Shown here one piece after another: positions 1-5,357 of a stretch of 10,012 bases of DNA. The position numbers were made by a program, and so were the translations under genes. The stretch lies in contig JAIRSD010000254.1 of the NCBI GenBank assembly GCA_031255615.1, positions 1-10,012 of the forward strand, in the 5' to 3' direction. Every line of letters starts with the position of its first letter. Within the stretch, counting starts at the first letter, position 1. Source of the stretch: Treponema sp. (GTDB lineage Bacteria > Spirochaetota > Spirochaetia > Treponematales > Breznakiellaceae). The notes below the pieces were generated by a model. That model made no database searches, was not told the origin of the DNA, and worked only from the letters and a program-made list of their open reading frames with translations.

Positions 1-133
1 CTTCGTGGTAAATTTCTTCCGCCCGCATATCTGGCCTTTTAGGCCAAGCAGCCTCCTAGTACCTTGCTTACACTAAACCACCGGATAAGCGAAAGAACCG
101 GGAACAGGAATGTTAGCCACGAAGGGGCACCAA

Positions 134-151
134 GGCGAGCTGCGGCTCGCC
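134..151. repeat. Nested hairpin inside foldback unit 1
   Basis: Perfect 7-bp stem GGCGAGC/GCTCGCC around a TGCG loop. It lies in the left arm of the unit and is absent from unit 2, where the flanks join directly at 345-346. Confidence 0.8.
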
Positions 152-536
152 AGGAACACGAAGGAATGAAAAAACGCCTCCAATCCCCGGTCTTCGTGCG
201 CCTTCTTCGCCTTCGTGATAAATTTCTTCCGCCCGCATATCTGCTTTTTTAGGCCAAGCAGTCTGCTGGTACCTTTGTTAATTCTAAATCACCGGATAAG
301 CAAAGGAACCGGGAATAAGAATGTTAACCACGAAGGCGCACAAAGGAACACGAAGGAATAAAAAAAACGCCTTCAATCCCCGGTCTTCGTGCGCCTTCTT
401 CGCCTTCGTGGTAAATTTCTTCCGTCCGCATAGCCGATCTTTTAGGCCAAGCAGCCTGCTAATACCTTGCTTACACTGCATCATCGGATAAGCGAAGGAA
501 CCGGGAACAGGAATGTTAGCCACGAAGGGGCACCAA

Positions 537-554
537 GGCGAGCTGCGGCTCGCC
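537..554. repeat. Nested hairpin inside foldback unit 3
   Basis: Same 18-base sequence and position within the unit as the hairpin at 134-151: stem GGCGAGC/GCTCGCC, loop TGCG. Confidence 0.8.
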
Positions 555-609
555 AGGAACACGAAGGAATGAAAAAACGCAGCGGGTCTCAGTTTACCCG
601 GTCTGCCTC

Positions 610-787
610 TGTCAGGGGCGGCTTATGCTTCGGCATTTATGCCGCGGCAGAAGCCGCCCCTGACACAAGACAGGAAGGGCGGGGCACAGCGAGTGCGCAA
701 GGGATAGGAGCGGCCAACAAAAAACCCGCAGGGTTTTTGTTGGAGCGGATAGCCCGGTTTTTTTGCGAAGCAAAAAAATGCGCCCAA
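610..787. repeat. Structured dispersed element A (conserved blocks with variable hairpins)
   Basis: This stretch is homologous to 4444-4651 (element B). Conserved blocks are 653-692 (31 of 40 bases match 4484-4523, ungapped), 695-713 (18 of 19 match 4558-4576), 740-758 (19 of 19 match 4606-4624) and 778-787 (10 of 10 match 4642-4651). Hairpins between or before the blocks are 610-665 (perfect 15-bp outer stem TGTCAGGGGCGGCTT/AAGCCGCCCCTGACA with an inner stem 631-640), 714-743 (13 bp with one bulged A, loop GCA) and 758-778 (T7GC/GCA7, loop GAA). The stem sequences do not resemble those of element B. It lies about 90 bases past the 3' end of the glycosylase-like gene. Function unknown; it could be an RNA 3' element, a mobile hairpin element or both. 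Confidence 0.8.
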
Positions 788-850
788 CCTACATTCGATA
801 TACGGCGTGTTCTCAACTGGGCATTGCCGGAATAACCGCATCTAACCACC

Positions 851-878
851 GCCCCGGTTGAAATCGGGCTGCCGGGGC
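851..878 (-). other. Hairpin just after the glycosylase-like gene
   Basis: Perfect 7-bp stem GCCCCGG/CCGGGGC with a 14-base loop, beginning one base after the stop codon of the gene at 880-1632. There is no T-run after it on the minus strand, so it is not a convincing intrinsic terminator; it may protect the 3' end. Between it and element A (788-850) I see nothing recognisable. Confidence 0.35.
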
Positions 879-879
879 C

Positions 880-1632
880 CTACCAGCCGAGGATCCGTTT
901 ACGATAGGCGCGGCCAATCCGGTCCAGGGCGGCGGGGAGGCCCTCCCCTTCCTGAATCTGCCGGCGGAGATCGCTGCTGAACTGGTTCATGGAGAAGTGG
1001 CGGTAGAGGAACAGCGAGTCCCCCAGGGGGGTTCCGGGGCAGTCTTCTCCGAGGGCTCTGGTGTAGGGTTCGAAGATTCCCCTCTCCTTCATTTCCGAAT
1101 ACCCGATGATCCACACCGGCAGGGCGGGGCAGGCCCCTCCGGCGGAAAGGGCCCGGTGGAATTCCAGGAGCACGGAGGCCATGAAGCGCTGGGTTTCCCC
1201 GATGCGGCGGGCGAAATCCGGCCCCCCCAGGCGGCAGAGTTCCTTTAGCTCCCCGGTCCGGGGGCTGTGGACGGGGGTTTTATTCAGGATAAGGACGTTT
1301 TTCCGCAGGTCGATCCCCAATTCCGCCGCGGTATGGAAAAAACCTTCGGCAATTTTTCCCGACGGCCCCGCCAGATAGCGGCCGGTTTCCTGTTCCCGGC
1401 GGCCCGGATTGTCCCCCACGAGGATTAGGCGGATCTCGTCGGCGGGGGCGACTTCGTCCAAGGCCTGGTTGTACACCAGGGAACGGCGGACCGTGTAACC
1501 CGGACCGGAGCGGCTGTCCGCCAGGCTCTGCTGCAAGGTTTTTAGGCCGGGAAAGGCCCGGCGGAATTTTTCCACCCCCTCCCGGTAGCGGTCGCGGGCT
1601 CCGCAAAAGGCGGTCCAGGCTGCTTTTTTCAT
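880..1632 (-). CDS. Uracil-DNA glycosylase superfamily protein
   Basis: The 250-residue product has the layout of the uracil-DNA glycosylase fold. Residues 70-80 (ILVGDNPGRRE) followed by GPSG at 89-92 resemble the first active-site motif of family 4/5 enzymes (GExPGxxE...GxxG). NKTP at 117-120 and RHFSMNQ at 211-217 fall where later strands and the second motif are expected. In this superfamily the enzymes remove uracil or other damaged bases from DNA. Asp73 stands where family 4 has Glu. I do not see the cysteine pattern of the iron-sulphur cluster of families 4 and 5 (Cys at 10, 133, 168 and 198 only), so the substrate is uncertain. The start is ATG at 1632 with only a weak upstream GGGA. 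It is 21 bases after the NTF2-like gene and probably the last gene of the pheT transcript. Confidence 0.75.
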   Translation of the reverse strand: MKKAAWTAFCGARDRYREGVEKFRRAFPGLKTLQQSLADSRSGPGYTVRRSLVYNQALDEVAPADEIRLILVGDNPGRREQETGRYLAGPSGKIAEGFFHTAAELGIDLRKNVLILNKTPVHSPRTGELKELCRLGGPDFARRIGETQRFMASVLLEFHRALSAGGACPALPVWIIGYSEMKERGIFEPYTRALGEDCPGTPLGDSLFLYRHFSMNQFSSDLRRQIQEGEGLPAALDRIGRAYRKRILGW

Positions 1633-1653
1633 GGAATCCCGGAAGCGCCCCGC

Positions 1654-2034
1654 TTACCTGGTGGCCCGGGTGCCCTGATGAAAGATGAGCCGCCAGGCCG
1701 CGTCCTTTCCGGCGGCGTTCACTTCCCAGCGCCAAAGGGAAGACCGGTTGGATATGATAATCCGCCGGTTCTTTTCCGTCTCCAGGATGTAGAGGGCCAG
1801 GATAATATCCTCCGAAAGCCGGCGGGTCTTAAAATTGACAAAGGCATAGTCAAAGAGATCCCCTGAATTGGCCAGCAGATGCGCGATGGTGCCGAAGTAA
1901 TTGTAGATCTTCCCGGAGGAACCGTATTCGATAAAGTCCGGCGAGATAAGCCGTTCCAGTTCCTCCCTGTTTCTCCGGACCTCTGAAGACAAAAGTTTTT
2001 CTTCCAGCTCTTTTATAAACATGTCGTCGTCCAT
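1654..2034 (-). CDS. DUF4440 / NTF2-like (SnoaL-type) small protein
   Basis: A 126-residue protein that fits the DUF4440 group of the NTF2-like fold: an N-terminal helix (residues 5-30, FIKELEEKLLSSEVRRNREEL), then 'LISPDFIEYGSSGKIY' (29-44), a strand with 'RLSEDIILALYIL' (72-84), 'RSSLWRW' (97-103) and a final 'WRLIFHQGT' (114-122). Family members are cup-shaped domains that bind small ligands or act as enzymes; nothing here identifies the ligand. I chose the ATG at 2034 because GAGG (2041-2044) lies 6 bases upstream; the ATG at 2049 would add five residues and has a poorer site. It follows pheT by 54 bases and precedes the glycosylase-like gene by 21, so the three are likely cotranscribed. 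A small hairpin (2060-2065/2076-2081, CCCCAA/TTGGGG) lies in the gap with pheT but has no T-run. Confidence 0.75.
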   Translation of the reverse strand: MDDDMFIKELEEKLLSSEVRRNREELERLISPDFIEYGSSGKIYNYFGTIAHLLANSGDLFDYAFVNFKTRRLSEDIILALYILETEKNRRIIISNRSSLWRWEVNAAGKDAAWRLIFHQGTRATR

Positions 2035-2088
2035 TCGTATCCTCAACATGAAGAGGTTTCCCCAAGATTGAAGGGTTGGGGAGGCCCC

Positions 2089-3933
2089 TTACAAGAGCAG
2101 GGCCTCGATATCGATCTCCCCGGCGCCGCAGGGCACGGTAATACCCCAGTTTTCCAAAACCTGGGGATGGATTTCACCAAAAACCCCGACGGCCTCGTCC
2201 TTATACAAAAGGGCGGCGGCCCGGCCGGGAATAAAACGGCGGTCCCCGCTCTCCTCCACCCGGTAGTCCCGGGAAAGATAGTAAAACAGGGTCTGAATTT
2301 GGGCCGCTACGGTATTAAAGCTGGCATCCCCGCCGGCATGGACAAAGCCCAGGTACTGCCGGGTCTTGACCCCGGTGCTGTTCCCCGTGCCTTCAATCGT
2401 ATCGGCGGCGCCGGCGGTATAGCCCTCTCCCTCCGGGGCCCTAAAGGCGACCTTTCCCAGCTCAAAGATCCGGTGGGGATAGGCGGCGTGCCCGGAAACG
2501 GCCTCGCTCGCCAAAAGGGACGCCAGCGCCGTATCCCGGACGTATTCATAGTTTTCCGTCATGGGATTGGCGATCCGGAGAATCCGCTCCCCCTCCCCCA
2601 GCATCTTCTCCACCAGGTCCCGGCGGGAACCCAGGTAGTTGTAGATCATTTCCTGATAGCCCAGGCCGATCATCGAGTCCCTTACCCGGCGGCTGAAATG
2701 GGTAACGGGGCTCAGGCGGCCCACGGTAAAATCCCGGGGCCGCTGGGGTTTGAAATTCTTAAGACCCCGGCCGATCATCACGTCTTCCATCAGGTCGGCG
2801 GCGTGGAGGAAGTCGTTCCGGTACGCCGGGGGCCAGGCCCGGATTCCCTCTTCCGGGGAAGCCTCCCGGGGGGCCCCCCGCTCAAGATCCCGGGCGGCCT
2901 CCGCCCGGACCCCCATGCGCTCCAGGGCGGTGATGCAGGCGGCGGCGTCAAGCGGTTCCCCCAGGAATTTTTCTATCCGGGAAAGGGAGCAGAACACCGG
3001 CTCCTGGAAATAGTAGGGGCACACCAGGTTCCGGCCAAAGGGGGTGTCGTAGGCGTACTCAACCTCCACCGGCTCGATGGTGTAGCCCTGGTCCGCCAGA
3101 TCGCAGGCCATGATGGAGGCGGAGAGGGTAACCGAGGGCTGATCCGTGCCGGTAAGTTCGACAAACAGGTCCGTATCCCCCACCTGGACCGCCCCCAGGT
3201 CGGCGGAATTGATGATCGGCGGGTAGGACAGGACCGCGCCGCCGGAGTCCACCAGCAGGGGATGGATGGGCTCGTGCTCCTGGATAAAGCCGTATTCCCT
3301 GCCCTTGGGATGCCGCCGCAGGATTTCCCGCAGGGTCAGGGGCCCGTCCCACTGGAGGGGCACAAAGGAGGTCCGGTCCGGGTCCGCCCCCCGGTAAATG
3401 ATGGGCCACTTGATGATGGAGATCCGGTACAGGCCCATGGAGACGCTGCGCCGTTTGCGGCCGTAGTTCCAGGCCAGTTTTTCCTGGGTCTGGATCATGT
3501 CCCGCAGGGAAGCGTCGGTAACGGCCTTGCCGCCGGCGATAAAGCCCGCCAGGTAGGGCCGCACCTTCCTGACCCCCTCCCCCACCAGGACCTTATGGGC
3601 GGCCCGGCGGCAATTCCCCGGACGGGAAAAGAAGGGATACTCCGGTATGGCGCCGCCGTGGTAGACCCGGAGCTGCCTGGCGCAGCCCGCGGCGGCCCAG
3701 AGATCGGGCCGGTTCGTATCGTTCAGTTCGATCTTTAAGACCCGTTCCCCGGAGGGGAGGCTTTTGTCGGAATCCTCGTCCAGTTCCGCCTTGGCGCAAC
3801 TGAGGGCCTCCTCGAAGGCCGCCCGGTCGGACTCCCAAATTTCGCGGTTCCCGGGGCGGGAATCTCCCCCCTCCGGGGATAATCCCGCCGCCAGGGAGTA
3901 AAAAATTTCTTCATTTACTTCGATTTTGGGCAT
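2089..3933 (-). CDS. pheT: Phenylalanyl-tRNA synthetase beta subunit, archaeal/eukaryotic type
   Basis: Structural and editing subunit of the heterotetrameric enzyme that charges tRNA-Phe in the cytoplasm. The 614-residue product matches the short archaeal/eukaryotic form, not the usual bacterial form of about 800 residues: it has no N-terminal tRNA-binding OB domain and no C-terminal anticodon-binding domain. The N-terminal domain includes IELNDTNRPDLW (68-79). The B3/4 editing domain covers roughly 120-290, with PIHPLLVDSGG near 222-232. The B5 domain is at about 315-395 (YRNDFLHAADLMEDVMIGRG, 371-390). A catalytic-core-like domain runs from about 405 to the end. Spirochaetes are known to have this archaeal-type enzyme. 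The ATG at 3933 fits family N-termini (MPKIEVNEE) and has GGAG (3941-3944) 7 bases upstream; a TTG at 3978 is in frame but unsupported. No pheS is in the window. Confidence 0.95.
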   Translation of the reverse strand: MPKIEVNEEIFYSLAAGLSPEGGDSRPGNREIWESDRAAFEEALSCAKAELDEDSDKSLPSGERVLKIELNDTNRPDLWAAAGCARQLRVYHGGAIPEYPFFSRPGNCRRAAHKVLVGEGVRKVRPYLAGFIAGGKAVTDASLRDMIQTQEKLAWNYGRKRRSVSMGLYRISIIKWPIIYRGADPDRTSFVPLQWDGPLTLREILRRHPKGREYGFIQEHEPIHPLLVDSGGAVLSYPPIINSADLGAVQVGDTDLFVELTGTDQPSVTLSASIMACDLADQGYTIEPVEVEYAYDTPFGRNLVCPYYFQEPVFCSLSRIEKFLGEPLDAAACITALERMGVRAEAARDLERGAPREASPEEGIRAWPPAYRNDFLHAADLMEDVMIGRGLKNFKPQRPRDFTVGRLSPVTHFSRRVRDSMIGLGYQEMIYNYLGSRRDLVEKMLGEGERILRIANPMTENYEYVRDTALASLLASEAVSGHAAYPHRIFELGKVAFRAPEGEGYTAGAADTIEGTGNSTGVKTRQYLGFVHAGGDASFNTVAAQIQTLFYYLSRDYRVEESGDRRFIPGRAAALLYKDEAVGVFGEIHPQVLENWGITVPCGAGEIDIEALLL

Positions 3934-3940
3934 CTGATAA

Positions 3941-3944
3941 CTCC
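3941..3944 (-). promoter_or_regulatory. Ribosome binding site that fixes the pheT start
   Basis: GGAG on the minus strand, 7 bases before the ATG at 3933. It supports this start over the in-frame TTG at 3978. Confidence 0.6.
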
Positions 3945-3963
3945 AAAGGATAGCGTTGCGCGG

Positions 3964-3985
3964 TACGGCGGATTTCAACGCCGTA
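3964..3985 (-). other. Hairpin in the pheT leader
   Basis: Perfect 7-bp stem TACGGCG/CGCCGTA with an 8-base loop, 31-52 bases upstream of the pheT start. It has no T-run and no T-box features, so regulation is only a possibility. Confidence 0.45.
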
Positions 3986-4045
3986 AGGCCCCTCCAAAAC
4001 CCCGGTTTCGCGGGACCCCGGCGCCTTGCCTACACTAGTACCTTG

Positions 4046-4051
4046 ATTATA
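4046..4051 (-). promoter_or_regulatory. Candidate -10 box of a pheT promoter inside the repeat unit
   Basis: The minus strand reads a perfect TATAAT, ending 112 bases upstream of the pheT start. The hexamer 17 bases further upstream is TTTTCG, a poor -35 match, so the call rests on the -10 alone. The other copies of the unit do not have TATAAT at this position. Confidence 0.35.
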
Positions 4052-4112
4052 CTAAATCGCCGGATAAGCGAAAAAACCGGGAATAAGAATGTTAACCACT
4101 AAGGCGCACAAA

Positions 4113-4130
4113 GGTGAGCTACGGCTCACC
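4113..4130. repeat. Nested hairpin inside the solitary foldback unit
   Basis: Stem GGTGAGC/GCTCACC around a TACG loop. Relative to 134-151 both arms have changed (C to T on the left, G to A on the right), so pairing is kept. Confidence 0.8.
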
Positions 4131-4245
4131 AGGAACACGAAGGAACGAAAAAGGACCTTCAATCCCCGCCTTCGTGCGCCTTCTTCGCCTTCGTGGTAAA
4201 TTTCTTCCGTCCGCATATTCTCCTTTAGCCTAAACAACCTGCTGG

Positions 4246-4443
4246 TTTTGGGCCTATAAAAAAGCGCGGTTCCCGCGGCTCATGCCGGGAATGCGCCGGG
4301 CCGCCGAAAGCCGGGCGGGTGTTGAACCGCGCACAGGTGATATTAGGACGAATGGGCCTGTTCCCTCAAGGGCCCGCCTTGCGGGGCCGGGGGTTCCGGT
4401 TGAACCCCGGCCTGCCGCAGGGAGGGAATCCGCCGGCATGAAT
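4246..4443. other. Gene-free hairpin-rich segment left of element B
   Basis: No credible coding sequence. Besides the terminator candidate, visible foldbacks are 4264-4272/4324-4332 (GCGCGGTTC/GAACCGCGC), 4354-4358/4371-4375 (GGGCC/GGCCC) and 4385-4396/4402-4412 (GGCCGGGGGTTC/GAACCCCGGCC with one extra G). I do not recognise a known RNA family (tRNA, tmRNA, SRP RNA, 6S or RNase P) in it. Confidence 0.5.
4258..4277 (-). terminator. Intrinsic terminator candidate, minus strand
   Basis: On the minus strand a CGCGG-GAA-CCGCG hairpin (4265-4277) is followed, after one C, by TTTTTT (4263-4258 region). The distal arm can instead pair with 4324-4332 as a 9-bp stem GCGCGGTTC/GAACCGCGC closing a large loop. 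It would end transcripts coming from fliL about 440 bases upstream, or a separate RNA from the hairpin-rich region. It would also insulate pheT. Confidence 0.6.
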
Positions 4444-4651
4444 GCGGCAGCATTCAGCCGCGGCTGAACGCTGCCGCAGGGAGGCCGCCCCCGGCGCAAT
4501 CCAGGAACGGCAGGGTACGGCGAAGGCGAAAACCGTGCTTGCACGGCTTTCGCGCCCGCGCAAGGGATAGAAGCGGAATTCCCCGCCCCCGGCGGGGGCG
4601 GGGACTTGGAGCGGATAGCCCGGTCCCCGGCGAAGCCGGGGATGCGCCCAA
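4444..4651. repeat. Structured dispersed element B (homologue of element A)
   Basis: It shares four ungapped blocks with element A: 4484-4523, 4558-4576, 4606-4624 and 4642-4651. Its hairpins are 4444-4477 (15 bp with one A-C mismatch, centre CGCG), 4526-4553 (12-13 bp with one A-C mismatch, loop CTTG), 4581-4603 (perfect 10 bp CCCCGCCCCC/GGGGGCGGGG, loop GGC) and 4624-4642 (perfect 8 bp TCCCCGGC/GCCGGGGA, loop GAA). The hairpin at 4526-4553 lies in a 34-base stretch that element A replaces with two bases. It sits 70 bases past the end of fliL. The two mismatches would be G-U pairs in an RNA made from the minus strand. Function unknown. Confidence 0.8.
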
Positions 4652-4680
4652 AAGAAAACGACACAGGGCCCGGCCCTTGT
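4650..4680 (-). terminator. Weak intrinsic terminator candidate after fliL
   Basis: On the minus strand a short hairpin (AGGGC/GCCCT, 4665-4669 with 4673-4677, extendable past a bulge) is followed by a T-rich stretch, cgttttcttt, at 4660-4651. The stem is only 5 bp and the T-run is interrupted, so termination would be partial. Confidence 0.35.
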
Positions 4681-4720
4681 TCCTAAACGGGGATCTGCCG
4701 GATGGGGGCGCTTTCTCTGG

Positions 4721-5287
4721 CTAGGGCATTTCCATTACGTCCAGTTTGAGGAACAGTACGTTTCGAACCTTGGCGGTGTCCAGGAGCCGGGTGTTGAGGA
4801 TCTCCCGAATCTCGTTTTTGAGGCGGAGTTCGTTTTCCGGGCTCAGGTCCACGGCGTATTTGCCGCTGAAATACTGGCGGACAAAGTCCCGCAGATCGTA
4901 CTGGCGGGCGGTCAGCTCCGTGGCGGCGGCGTTGTTGTTTAGATCGTACTGGAGGATCATTTCCACCGTTACGTTGGTGACTACCGGGTCCCTGGTGCGG
5001 GTGGTTACCTGGCCGATAAGGGTGTAGTTGGCGTATTCCGGCCGCCGGCCCACATAGGGGGAGGTGGGATCCGCCACCGAGGTCTGGGCCTTGCCGCCTC
5101 CCTTGCTCATGATGGTAAAGGTGATTACCGCCACCGTGACGATAAAGATGAGGGCCCCCAAACCGATGGCGGCAATTTTGAGTATGCTGGGAAGCAATGC
5201 CCCTATGCCGGATGCTTTCTTCGGCGCCGCTCCTCCCGCCGCGCCGCCTTCGTCCTCAAGATCCAGATTATCCTCTACATCTCCCAT
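4721..5287 (-). CDS. fliL: Flagellar stator-associated protein FliL
   Basis: Single-pass inner-membrane protein that surrounds or stabilises the stator near the flagellar basal body. The 188-residue product has an acidic cytoplasmic N-terminus (residues 1-25), one membrane segment at about 31-60 (LLPSILKIAAIGLGALIFIV onward), and a periplasmic domain ending in 'NVLFLKLDVMEMP', the usual FliL C-terminal pattern. NEIREILNTRL (about 157-167) is the conserved helix before it. The start is ATG at 5287, with AGGAG 8 bases upstream. It is the last gene of the flagellar run in this window, 70 bases after motB. That is the largest gap in the operon, and fliM does not follow. Confidence 0.92.
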   Translation of the reverse strand: MGDVEDNLDLEDEGGAAGGAAPKKASGIGALLPSILKIAAIGLGALIFIVTVAVITFTIMSKGGGKAQTSVADPTSPYVGRRPEYANYTLIGQVTTRTRDPVVTNVTVEMILQYDLNNNAAATELTARQYDLRDFVRQYFSGKYAVDLSPENELRLKNEIREILNTRLLDTAKVRNVLFLKLDVMEMP

Positions 5288-5357
5288 TCCAACAACTCCT
5301 ACAGATCCAAGGGTTCCAACGGTTTACGGTCCCAATAGCCCGAGGGCCCCAACAGCT

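Larger units (their letters stand above)
1..580. repeat. Tandem array of ~200-bp foldback repeat units (three units plus the tail of another)
   Basis: The same unit recurs in direct orientation. Positions 1-56 are the tail of a copy that continues left of the window; units follow at about 57-266, 267-459 and 460-580. The marker sequence after the unit start (accttg or accttt) falls at 61, 271 and 464, giving periods of 210 and 193. Each full unit has a left arm (around 'ccacgaagg...aacacgaagg') and a right arm (around 'cttcgtgcgcc...ccttcgtgg') that are imperfect reverse complements of about 30 bp, so it can fold back on itself. The third unit loses its right arm at 580. No transposase or terminal target duplication is visible. 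Short open frames inside the units are by-products of the repeat and are not called as genes. Confidence 0.9.
4036..4245. repeat. Solitary foldback repeat unit upstream of pheT
   Basis: A complete copy of the unit arrayed at 1-580, in the same orientation, from 'tagtaccttg' to 'cctgctggt'. Both arms are present: left near 4095-4142, right near 4169-4205. It includes the optional nested hairpin at 4113-4130. Just before it, 4026-4035 (cttgcctaca) looks like a partial duplication of the unit start. It lies between pheT and the hairpin-rich region downstream of fliL. Confidence 0.9.

Noticed and set aside
1..580. CRISPR array
   Set aside because: The period is about 200 bases with nearly the whole unit repeated; there are no short repeats separated by unique spacers and no cas genes.
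1..580. Insertion sequence remnants
   Set aside because: No transposase fragment, terminal inverted repeats at unit ends or target duplications of the whole unit are visible.
714..743. Ordinary intrinsic terminator at the A/T-rich hairpin of element A
   Set aside because: The CCC-GCA-GGG core with flanking A and T runs resembles one, but it occupies the place of a GC-only hairpin in element B, so it is better explained as a variable stem of the element; some termination is still possible.
610..787. Integron attC-like recombination sites
   Set aside because: Variable stems with conserved boxes resemble attC in concept, but the typical GTT-containing core boxes, an integrase and cassette genes are not visible.
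284..835. Short open frames in the repeat array, including a 92-codon minus-strand and a 122-codon plus-strand frame
   Set aside because: They run through foldback arms and hairpins of the repeat units and element A; similar frames appear in the solitary unit because the DNA is repeated.
2068..3738. A 556-codon open frame on the plus strand
   Set aside because: It lies antisense to the well-supported pheT, its protein is Pro/Gly/Arg-rich without recognisable motifs, and long antisense frames are expected at this GC content.
3934..3978. TTG start of pheT at 3978
   Set aside because: It adds 15 residues unlike family N-termini; the ATG at 3933 has a well-spaced GGAG and the usual MPKIEVNEE start.
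3934..4040. T-box riboswitch in the pheT leader
   Set aside because: The leader is short with one 7-bp hairpin; no specifier loop, T-box sequence or terminator/antiterminator pair is visible.
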